Below, piece by piece: positions 14,228-20,060 of a stretch of 20,060 bases of DNA (the first letter of the stretch is position 1; each line of letters begins with the position of its first letter). This DNA comes from Solirubrobacterales bacterium (lineage in GTDB: Bacteria; Actinomycetota; Thermoleophilia; Solirubrobacterales; Solirubrobacteraceae). A program made the position numbers and the translations under genes. Below the pieces are notes generated by a model, which saw only the letters and a list, made by a program, of their open reading frames with translations, was not told where the DNA came from and ran no database searches. The stretch covers positions 3,927 through 23,986 of the forward strand of contig PMKB01000160.1 of the NCBI GenBank assembly GCA_003157595.1, read 5' to 3'.

Positions 14228-15523
14228 ATGCGGCGAGGTCATCGACTCCGTGTCGTCCTGCGGGCACCCTGGATGCCGATCGCGGGACTCGTTCTGGTAT
14301 CGGTGCTGTCGCTGGCGGTTCGTGCCGCATGGCTCAGCGACCCGTGCGCCCACCCATGCCGCGGTCCGGCTGCTCACGGGCTGATCTTCGACGAGGTCTA
14401 CTACGTCAACGCCGCCCGGCGGATCGACGGCATCGCTGTCCCCGACAAGCAGAGCTACGCCGGCGATCCGGCCGGCCAGGATCCGAACTCCGAGCACCCC
14501 CAGTTCGCCAAGCTCGTGATCGCCGGCGCAATCGATCTGTTCGGCGACGGTCCGTTCGCCTGGCGGATCGGAAGTCTGCTGTTCGGATCGTTGGCGATCC
14601 TCGGAATGTTCGCGCTCGCGCGCGCGAGCGGCGCCGGAGAATGGTGTTCGCTGCTGGCGGCGACGCTGATGGCCTCCGACAACCTGCTGCTGGTTGCCGG
14701 ACGAATCGGGACGCTCGACATCTACGTTGTCGCGTTCATGATCTGGGCGGCTGCGCTCTACTTACGCGGACGTCCGGTCGCGGCCGGCGTGCTGCTCGGG
14801 GTGGGGGCGAGCGCGAAGCTGGTCGCCCCCTACCTGCTGGCGGTGCTGCTGCTCGTCGAGCTGTTTCGCTACCGCCGGGCCGGCCTGCGCGCCGCGGCCC
14901 GCGCGCTCGGCACCTTCACCGCTGTCGCTGCAGCCGCCTACCTCGCCGTGCTGGCGATCTTCGATCGCATCGCGCCGCCCTACGACCCTCAGACCGGGCA
15001 GACGATCACCGGTGGGCCGCTCGCTCACACCGCAAGGATGCTGAGCTACGCCGCCGGGCAGACGAGCCCCAACGGGCCCAAGGGAATCGCCTCCTATCCG
15101 TGGGACTGGCTGATCGACCTGAAGCCGATCAACTACCTCACCGTGACGGTCAGTGCCGGCCACTCGCGCACGTGGACCGTCCACTTCCTGGGCTTCATCA
15201 GCCCGCCGATGCTGCTGTTCGCGGTCCCCGCGCTGGCGCTCGCGCTCCGCTGCGCCTGGCGGGGCGGGCCGGAGGTCGACGCGGTCGCCGTCGCGTGGTT
15301 CCTTGGGAGCTGGCTGCCGTTCGTGGCTCTCAGCCTGTTCTGGCATCGAACGACCTACCTCTACTACATGGTGATCGTGATGCCGGGCATCTATCTCGCA
15401 CTCGCGCGAGCCTTCTCGAGGTCGTGGATACCGCGCTGGGTGCTCGGCGGTTGGCTCGTGCTCGTGCTCGCGGCCGTCGTATTGACCTACCCGTTCCTTG
15501 CATTCCCCGCGTTCAGCCTCTGA
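14228..15523 (+). CDS. PMT/ArnT-like polyprenyl-phosphate-dependent glycosyltransferase
   Basis: This 431-aa integral membrane protein has a GT-C fold related to protein O-mannosyltransferases. The first extracytoplasmic loop carries FDEVYYVNAAR with the catalytic-type D55-E56, followed by SEHPQFAKL (88-96), a PMT hallmark. The remainder alternates hydrophobic helices, about ten in all, with Arg-rich cytoplasmic loops and ends in a C-terminal helix without a soluble domain. A basic N-terminus (MRRGHRLRVVLR) precedes helix 1. Such enzymes move a sugar from a polyprenyl phosphate donor to protein, lipid or cell-wall acceptors outside the membrane; the acceptor cannot be told. Another gene of this superfamily begins near 19800. 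Confidence 0.88.
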   Translation: MRRGHRLRVVLRAPWMPIAGLVLVSVLSLAVRAAWLSDPCAHPCRGPAAHGLIFDEVYYVNAARRIDGIAVPDKQSYAGDPAGQDPNSEHPQFAKLVIAGAIDLFGDGPFAWRIGSLLFGSLAILGMFALARASGAGEWCSLLAATLMASDNLLLVAGRIGTLDIYVVAFMIWAAALYLRGRPVAAGVLLGVGASAKLVAPYLLAVLLLVELFRYRRAGLRAAARALGTFTAVAAAAYLAVLAIFDRIAPPYDPQTGQTITGGPLAHTARMLSYAAGQTSPNGPKGIASYPWDWLIDLKPINYLTVTVSAGHSRTWTVHFLGFISPPMLLFAVPALALALRCAWRGGPEVDAVAVAWFLGSWLPFVALSLFWHRTTYLYYMVIVMPGIYLALARAFSRSWIPRWVLGGWLVLVLAAVVLTYPFLAFPAFSL

Positions 15524-15572
15524 GCGCGGCGTTTCGGCACACCGCCGATCGCGGAGACGGCAGAATAGGGAT

Positions 15573-16562
15573 GTGTTCCGCGGGTCAGGAAGTCCCGGGC
15601 GGGTGATGGCGGTGTGTGGGCTGCTCGCGGCGGCTGCGCTCGCCGGCGCGCTGCCGGCCGCATCGGGGCAGGCCGTTGTCGCGTGCGGCCCCGCGACGAC
15701 CTCGACGCTCGCGGCGATCGACGCGATGGTTGCCAACAACATCTACCGCGGCGAGGAGGGCGGCAGTGAGACGCAGGTCGACCTCGGACACGTAACGACC
15801 GCCCCGGATCTGCTAGCCGCCGTCGGCGCCGACAACGTCGCCGCCACGGCCAAGGCGGTGGCGCGGATCGTCTACCACCATTTCTGGCACATCGTGCGCC
15901 TGCGTGTGTACGACGCCGCCGGCCGTTTGCTCGCGGACGTCGGCGGCCCATACGTGATCGCTCCGGTGGACGGCCTCCTGCACTCGGCCGGCGGAGCGCA
16001 GATCGGTAGCTTCGTGATGTCGGTGCAGGACGACGTCGGCTTCGCCAAGCTCGAGACCCGAGCGCTGGGCGATGCGATCGGCATCTACCTCAACGGCCGC
16101 CGGGTCGCGGATCTCGGTGGCGCATTCCCGAAGGTGGAGCCGTCGGGCACGTTCGTGACGCTCGGCGGGGTCCGCTACGCCTCCGAGACACTGACCTACG
16201 ATGCGTTTCCCAGCGGCACCCTCGATGCGGTGATCGCCGTCCCGGCGCCCTCAGCGCCGTTGACACGCGAGAGTTGCGCGGCGGTCGAGGTCACTGAGAT
16301 CGGGCGCGTGGCGGAGCGCCTCGCGCTGCGCTTCCATCCGCTGGCGGCCAATTACGGCAGCTTCGTCCAGGTGGTGAATTCCGAGACGGGCGCCGTCGTG
16401 ATCGTGCGGATCGGCCGGCGAGTGATCGCCGGCAGCGGTGGACCCGGACCGGCCACGCTGCCGGACGGCGGAACGGTCAGCTACGAGGGCCGGCTCTGGT
16501 CCGTGTTCACGTTTGCGCCGACGCCGCCGGCCAGGGTCTATCTACTGATTCCGGCTGCCTAA
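15573..16562 (+). CDS. Secreted protein of unknown function, possible Cache/PAS-like domain
   Basis: From GTG 15573 the protein has 329 aa and an N-terminus with RGSGSPGR, a hydrophobic core (MAVCGLLAAAALAGALPA) and likely cleavage near ASGQA, i.e. a Sec signal peptide. CAGAAT at 15561-15566 would make this GTG leaderless; GTG 15603 and ATG 15606 are alternative starts. The mature part has alternating strands: HIVRLRVYDAAGRLLADVGG, then a Gly-containing turn, IGSFVMSVQDDVGF, and IGIYLNGRRVADLGG. This order recalls the extracellular Cache/PAS-type ligand domains of sensor kinases, but no transmembrane helix or output domain follows. A second beta-rich region fills the C-terminus. Two cysteines (one just after the signal peptide, one in ESCAAVEV) could pair. 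No family is recognised with certainty. Confidence 0.75.
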   Translation: MFRGSGSPGRVMAVCGLLAAAALAGALPAASGQAVVACGPATTSTLAAIDAMVANNIYRGEEGGSETQVDLGHVTTAPDLLAAVGADNVAATAKAVARIVYHHFWHIVRLRVYDAAGRLLADVGGPYVIAPVDGLLHSAGGAQIGSFVMSVQDDVGFAKLETRALGDAIGIYLNGRRVADLGGAFPKVEPSGTFVTLGGVRYASETLTYDAFPSGTLDAVIAVPAPSAPLTRESCAAVEVTEIGRVAERLALRFHPLAANYGSFVQVVNSETGAVVIVRIGRRVIAGSGGPGPATLPDGGTVSYEGRLWSVFTFAPTPPARVYLLIPAA

Positions 16563-16570
16563 CGGGGGTG

Positions 16571-16598
16571 GCCCGGCGCCGGCGCCGGCGCCGCGGGC
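16571..16598. terminator. GC dyad with triple GGCGCC between convergent genes
   Basis: Three tandem GGCGCC units (16575-16592) form, with flanking C16574 and G16593, a perfect 20-bp palindrome. Outer arms GCCC (16571-16574) and GGGC (16595-16598) can also pair. It occupies the 53-base gap between two convergent genes and reads the same on both strands, suiting a bidirectional transcript end, although there is no T-tract. Confidence 0.45.
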
Positions 16599-16615
16599 TC
16601 GGAGCAGCGGCACCC

Positions 16616-18499
16616 TCAGTGGGTCACGCCGCCGAGCTCGGGCTCGTGCACGGCCCGGGCGATCACGGCGGCGAACAGCTGCGCACCGGCCGGGCTGGTG
16701 TGCGTGCCGTCGGCCAACGTGCCGCCGGCGGCGCTCGCGCCGTACCAGTCGGCGATCGTCGCCTCGTGCCATCCCTGGACGGCCTGCGCCAGCTCGCTGT
16801 TGACCTCCCCCTGCCAGCTCGTGTTCACGCGGACGTTGACGATAACGACGAGCGGAACTCCCGCGAGAGCCTGCTTCAGGCGCTGCACGTCGGCGTAGTA
16901 GACCGGCCCGTTGTCGCCGATGTGCACGATCACCCGGCGCGGCAGCGAGCCGGCCGCACGGTAGGCGAACAGGCGAGCGATCGTCTGCTCGGGTTGACGC
17001 GACACGACCGCGTCGATGTGCAACGCGGGGCCGAGGGCCGACTCCAGGGCGGCTGATGCTCCGAGCATCACCGAGTCCCCGACGGCGAGGATCGGGCCGG
17101 AGCGCGGGATCGGCACGAGGGCGTGGTGGTGCTTGCTCTGCGACTTCTTTCGGTTGCCCGAGTGGCGGGTTGGGGGCGCCGCCGGGGTGTGGCCGGCGGA
17201 GCCCGGCGGCAGCACGAGCTGCCTGGCGGCCAGCGCGGAACTGGCGAGCGCCTGGCGCGTGAAGCCGGGCGGCAGCGCGGCGATGCCCTGCGGGGTCAAC
17301 GCCACCAGCGCGACCAGCACCGACACCGCGGCGGCCGCGAAGGCGAACGGAGTGCGCGGCTGCGTCAGCATGCGCGGCTTGCGCAGATGCAGGCGACGCA
17401 GCGCGCCAGTGCGGATCGGACGCTCGATGTAGCGGTAGGAGATCGCGGCCAGCATAACCGTGCAGGCGGCCTGGGCCGGGATCAACACGCCGCGGGCCAG
17501 GTGAACATCGATCCCCGGCCGGGTGAACACCAGGACCGGCCAGTGCCACAGGTAGATACCGTAGCTGCGCTCGCCGATCCAGCGCGGGACAGCCCGTCCG
17601 AGCTGGCGCCCGAGCATGCTCGCCGGGTGCGCGATCGTCGCCAGCATCACGGCGGCGAACAGCGCCAGCACGAGAAAGCCGCCGCGGTAGACGCTCTGGT
17701 CGTAGTCGTGTACGGCAGCGAAGGCGTAGATGACAGCGGCGAGCGCCGCGAGGGAGACTGTGTCGAGTGCGCGCCGGGCGCTCGCGCTCGACCACGCCGG
17801 CATCGCGGACGGCTTCCAGGCGAACGCCAGCAGCACACCGGCCAGCAGCGGCGCAGCGCGCGTGTCGGTCCCGTAGAAGATCCTCGAGGTGTCTGTGCCC
17901 GGCACGTAGAGCGCCCACATCAGCGCGGCCGAGCCGATCGCCGCCAGCGCGACGAGCGCGGGCAGCAGCCGGCGGCCACGCAGCTTCATTCCGAGCAGGA
18001 AGAGCGGCGGCCAGATCAGGTAAAACTGCTCCTCGACGGCCAGCGACCACAGGTGCCGCAGCAGTCCGGGGCGGCCGAACTGGGCGAAGTAGCTCTCATG
18101 CTCGAAGATGAATCGCCAGTTCGCGACGTAGAAGATCGACGCCAGCGCGTCGCCGCGCAGTCCGACGAGCTTGCCGCGCTGAAGCGTCGCGCCGATCAGC
18201 AGGCAGACGGCGAGTAGCACGAACAGCGCGGGCAACAGACGCCGCGCACGGCCGGCCCAGAAGCGGGCCACTGCCACGCGGCCGCTCTGTTCGAACTCGG
18301 CGATCAGCAGTGAGGTGATCAGGTAGCCGCTGATCACGAAGAACACATCCACGCCGAGAAAGCCGCCCGGCATCCAGGAGACACCGGCGTGGTAGAGGAA
18401 AACCGCGGCGACCGCGACGGCGCGCAGGCCGTCGATGCCGGGCATGCGGCGCAGCAGCGGCGCCGGCGGTCGCGTCTGAGCTGGACTTTCCGCCGTCAC
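16616..18499 (-). CDS. Acyltransferase-3 / SGNH fusion O-acyltransferase (OafA/YrhL type)
   Basis: Start GTG 18499; 627 aa. Residues about 18-370 are an acyltransferase-3 membrane domain with roughly ten helices: PGIDGLRAVAVAAVFLYHAG with its conserved His, GGFLGVDVFFVISGYLIT, RFWAGRARRLLPAL, WSLAVEEQFYLIWP and YGIYLWHWPVLVF. An eleventh helix (near 385-400) leads to a basic, Pro-rich linker and an SGNH hydrolase-like domain from about 468. That domain has GDSVM (474-478), the Asn in IGDNGP (N530), and D597 with H600 in DGTHTSP. These enzymes carry acyl groups across the membrane and O-acylate cell-surface glycans; the SGNH residues needed for transfer are all present. CATACT (18511-18506) sits 7 bases upstream and would make the mRNA leaderless. 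Confidence 0.93.
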   Translation of the reverse strand: MTAESPAQTRPPAPLLRRMPGIDGLRAVAVAAVFLYHAGVSWMPGGFLGVDVFFVISGYLITSLLIAEFEQSGRVAVARFWAGRARRLLPALFVLLAVCLLIGATLQRGKLVGLRGDALASIFYVANWRFIFEHESYFAQFGRPGLLRHLWSLAVEEQFYLIWPPLFLLGMKLRGRRLLPALVALAAIGSAALMWALYVPGTDTSRIFYGTDTRAAPLLAGVLLAFAWKPSAMPAWSSASARRALDTVSLAALAAVIYAFAAVHDYDQSVYRGGFLVLALFAAVMLATIAHPASMLGRQLGRAVPRWIGERSYGIYLWHWPVLVFTRPGIDVHLARGVLIPAQAACTVMLAAISYRYIERPIRTGALRRLHLRKPRMLTQPRTPFAFAAAAVSVLVALVALTPQGIAALPPGFTRQALASSALAARQLVLPPGSAGHTPAAPPTRHSGNRKKSQSKHHHALVPIPRSGPILAVGDSVMLGASAALESALGPALHIDAVVSRQPEQTIARLFAYRAAGSLPRRVIVHIGDNGPVYYADVQRLKQALAGVPLVVIVNVRVNTSWQGEVNSELAQAVQGWHEATIADWYGASAAGGTLADGTHTSPAGAQLFAAVIARAVHEPELGGVTH

Positions 18500-18505
18500 G
18501 CAGCA

Positions 18506-18511
18506 AGTATG
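18506..18511 (-). promoter_or_regulatory. Possible -10 element CATACT for the acyltransferase gene
   Basis: CATACT on the minus strand ends 7 bases before GTG 18499. The first base differs from TANNNT, but the geometry matches the other leaderless starts in the window. Confidence 0.3.
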
Positions 18512-18522
18512 CGTAACGGTTT

Positions 18523-18585
18523 GCGAAAGTTCGCGAGCGGGCTATTGAAAACGGCGACGCGCAAGCTATCTTTCGCGTGTTCGCG
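18523..18585 (+). repeat. GTTCGCG direct repeats and dyads flanking a promoter
   Basis: GTTCGCG occurs at 18529-18535 and again at 18579-18585, exactly 50 bases apart. The first lies in the dyad GCGAAAGTTCGC (18523-18534), and GCGAAAG (18523-18529) is also complementary to CTTTCGC (18570-18576). The sites bracket the -35/-10 pair of the downstream gene, as regulator operators often do. No regulator gene is nearby. Confidence 0.35.
18545..18572 (+). promoter_or_regulatory. Sigma-70-like promoter TTGAAA-16-TATCTT
   Basis: TTGAAA (18545-18550) and TATCTT (18567-18572) are separated by 16 bases, the best -35/-10 pair in the window. Transcription would start near 18579, giving a leader of about 50 bases that includes a GAGAGGAG ribosome-binding site (18613-18620) before ATG 18630. 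Confidence 0.6.
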
Positions 18586-18629
18586 CGAGCAGATCGCGGC
18601 AGTCGGCGAGACGAGAGGAGCTGCACACG

Positions 18630-19229
18630 ATGGCCAGCATTGCCGAGCCGATCCACGCAGCCCTCGCACCGTCGCGTCCCGCGCTTCGGATCGTGCCGGT
18701 CAGGGGCCTGCCGGTTGTCGCGGTAGTGGTGGTCGGCCTGATCACCGCGATCGCCACGAACAGCCAGTGGGCGCTCGACTTCTTCCACGTCGTCGGCGGC
18801 GGCCTGTGGACCGGCATCGACCTCTTCTTCGGTCTCGTACTCGGCCCGATCATCGGCACGATGTCGATCCCGTCGCGGATGGAGTTCTCGAGCCGTGTGA
18901 TGCCGAAGATGCTGCTGATCATGCCGACGCTCGTCACGATGACGCTCGGGTCCGGATTCCAGCTTGCGCGCAAGCTCGGCAACCTGGCGCCGCACTCGCC
19001 CAACCACACCTGGCTGGTCGCATCCTACGTCGTCGTCGGTGTGATGGCGACGATTGCGCTCGGGCTACTCGAGCCGGCCAATATCGCGGTGCTGTTCGAA
19101 CTGCGCAAGCCCAACCCGAACGGAGCGCGTATCGGCCGGCTGATGAAGGTCTTCATCTACACCGCCGGGATAACCGGTCTGATGCAGATCGCGACGCTTG
19201 TGATCATGACCAGGCTCGCGAGCCGCTGA
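18630..19229 (+). CDS. Polytopic membrane protein, DUF2269/CopD-like (unknown function)
   Basis: This 199-aa protein starts at ATG 18630, with GAGAGGAG about 10 bases upstream. It has about five membrane helices (27-43, 49-76, 93-112, 128-156, 172-195). The second helix begins FFHVVGGGLWTGIDLFFGLV with H53 and W60, a helix signature shared by CopD-, DUF2269- and PuuD-type membrane proteins in which the His may bind heme or metal. The fourth helix holds E148 in LGLLEPANI. The N-terminal 25 residues are cytoplasmic and Pro/Arg-containing. It lies 3 bases before the next gene, a second small membrane protein, so the two probably form one operon and perhaps one complex. Family membership is tentative. 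Confidence 0.75.
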   Translation: MASIAEPIHAALAPSRPALRIVPVRGLPVVAVVVVGLITAIATNSQWALDFFHVVGGGLWTGIDLFFGLVLGPIIGTMSIPSRMEFSSRVMPKMLLIMPTLVTMTLGSGFQLARKLGNLAPHSPNHTWLVASYVVVGVMATIALGLLEPANIAVLFELRKPNPNGARIGRLMKVFIYTAGITGLMQIATLVIMTRLASR

Positions 19230-19232
19230 GCG

Positions 19233-19646
19233 ATGGAGGCACATACGCCAACGCAGGAGCGCCGGCTGCCGCCGATCCAGCAGATCGCGGTCGCTGTCCT
19301 GGCGCTGATCGTCATCGGCGGCATCTACACCGCCGCCCACCTGCCGCGCCACGTGCCGCAGGGGCCCACGGTCGCCCTGCTGGCAGCGGCCGTCGTGCTG
19401 CTGGCGGTCAACATCAGCCTCCTCGCGCGCATCGAGGGCTTTGCCTGGAAGGTCTTTCGCCTGGTCGGCGGCTGGGTGTTCCTGGCCTATCTGGTGATCG
19501 CGGGGATGCTCGAGTATGTGTTCATCTACGACCACACGCGCGGCAGTCAGCTGCTGATCCTGAGTCTGATGCTGGCGGTCTTCGCGGTCGACATCCCGCT
19601 CCTGCTCGGCTTCAGCGTCGCCCGCTTTCAGGACCCGGACGCATGA
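19233..19646 (+). CDS. Small four-helix membrane protein of unknown function
   Basis: ATG 19233 lies 3 bases after the preceding stop, which points to translational coupling. The 137-aa protein has four predicted membrane helices (about 15-36, 45-65, 71-98 and 106-130), a polar N-terminus rich in Gln, Arg and Pro, and a short acidic C-terminus. Charged or polar residues inside helices include N60 in the second, E94 near the end of the third and D120 in the fourth. No family is recognised. Because it is paired with the DUF2269/CopD-like gene, a shared complex is likely, but its activity cannot be inferred. Confidence 0.75.
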   Translation: MEAHTPTQERRLPPIQQIAVAVLALIVIGGIYTAAHLPRHVPQGPTVALLAAAVVLLAVNISLLARIEGFAWKVFRLVGGWVFLAYLVIAGMLEYVFIYDHTRGSQLLILSLMLAVFAVDIPLLLGFSVARFQDPDA

Positions 19647-19683
19647 GCTCGGCCGATCCAAGCGCCTCAGCGGCCACTCGAGC

Positions 19684-19696
19684 GCTGACAGTCAGC
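19684..19696. promoter_or_regulatory. 13-bp dyad upstream of the last gene
   Basis: GCTGACAGTCAGC is a perfect inverted repeat with one central base, in the gap before the final gene. The one-base centre is unsuited to an RNA hairpin and more like a dimeric protein-binding site. TAGCCT (19734-19739), a possible -10, lies 38 bases further on. A single copy gives little support. Confidence 0.25.
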
Positions 19697-19799
19697 TAAC
19701 CGGGTCTTAAGCGTTCAAGCGGCCTGCGGCGGATAGCCTCTGACGCCAGCGTGGGCGTGTGGACGGCCGCCCCGGCGCAAGCTCCCTCTCTCACAGACC

Positions 19800-20060
19800 T
19801 TGGCAACGACCACTCCTCGAGCCGCCCAGCCGGCGCGGCCCCCGCGGCAGCGCACGTTGCACCCCTCCGCGGCCGATTCGATCGGCACGAGGGTCGCGCA
19901 GCTGGCGCTGGCGGCGGTCGTGGTGTTGAGTGGGTTGTTGGAGTTTGTGAAGTTGAGCCAGAACGGCTACGCGAACGTCTACTACTCGGCGGCGGTGAAG
20001 TCGATGCTGCGCTCGTGGCATAACTTCTTCTTTGTCTCGGCTGATCCGAATGGTTTGATC
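19800..20060 (+). CDS. ArnT/PMT-like glycosyltransferase, N-terminal part (cut by window end)
   Basis: The frame is open from about 19737 to the end of the window. The last 60 residues contain QLALAAVVVLSGLLEFVKL (first membrane helix), then NGYANVYYSAAVKSML and SWHNFFFVSADPNGLI. This is the recognisable first extracytoplasmic loop of large bacterial ArnT-like mannosyltransferases, where catalytic residues and a DKPP motif normally follow. No ATG or GTG exists in this frame before the helix; TTG 19800 is the only common start codon that leaves a short basic N-terminus (TPRAAQPARPPRQR). The start is therefore uncertain. It is distinct in sequence from the PMT-like gene at 14228-15523. Confidence 0.75.
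   Translation, partial: MATTTPRAAQPARPPRQRTLHPSAADSIGTRVAQLALAAVVVLSGLLEFVKLSQNGYANVYYSAAVKSMLRSWHNFFFVSADPNGLI

Noticed and set aside
17123..18217. 364-codon plus-strand frame within the acyltransferase gene
   Set aside because: Arg/Gly/Gln-rich shadow; the minus strand encodes clear acyltransferase-3 and SGNH motifs.
19751..20023. 90-codon plus-strand frame near the window end
   Set aside because: A different frame at this place encodes the recognisable ArnT-like loop (NGYANVYYSAAV, SWHNFFFVS), so this one is a shadow.

Overview
The window is very GC-rich, densely packed DNA with many GTG starts and several genes that look leaderless. This fits a high-GC actinobacterium. Gene style and content resemble the Thermoleophilia/Solirubrobacter lineage, but no rRNA or other taxonomic marker is present, so the placement is an inference.

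Positions 1-6029 (+) are the 3' part of an operon for aerobic molybdenum-copper CO dehydrogenase. It begins inside coxL, which carries the form I active-site loop AYRCSFR and the GAKGVGES glutamate motif. Next come an XdhC-family maturation protein fused to a YHS domain, a MobA/MocA-like nucleotidyltransferase, the MoxR-type AAA+ ATPase CoxD and the VWA protein CoxE. Two less familiar genes close the run: a 63-aa Cys/His protein, and a 153-aa protein homologous only to one internal segment of CoxL. The first five genes overlap end to start. The small and medium subunit genes are presumably upstream, outside the window.

Positions 6108-9907 hold accessory genes of the same theme. A YceI-family lipid-binding protein (-) and a CoxG-family protein (+) diverge from what looks like one shared -10 region. 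They are followed by an 84-aa zinc ribbon, an antisense gene with an EVDGPPHF nuclease-like motif, a second XdhC/CoxI protein (+) and a second MocA-like nucleotidyltransferase (-). The last two overlap at their 3' ends. The locus therefore holds two XdhC plus nucleotidyltransferase pairs. A compact nested dyad resembling a three-way RNA junction separates the main operon from yceI.

Positions 10002-13432 (+) encode a class III (CaiB/BaiF) CoA-transferase, an acyl-CoA dehydrogenase with glutaryl-CoA dehydrogenase hallmarks, and a ketopantoate-reductase-like protein. The first two together suggest activation and oxidation of glutarate or a related dicarboxylate.

Positions 13433-20060 are mostly cell-envelope and stress genes: a Dps ferritin with a complete ferroxidase set, a PMT/ArnT-like glycosyltransferase, a secreted protein of unknown function, an acyltransferase-3/SGNH O-acyltransferase (-), two small polytopic membrane proteins, and the start of another ArnT-like glycosyltransferase cut by the window end. 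No tRNA, rRNA, CRISPR array or insertion sequence was seen, and no gene-free stretch exceeds about 215 bases.
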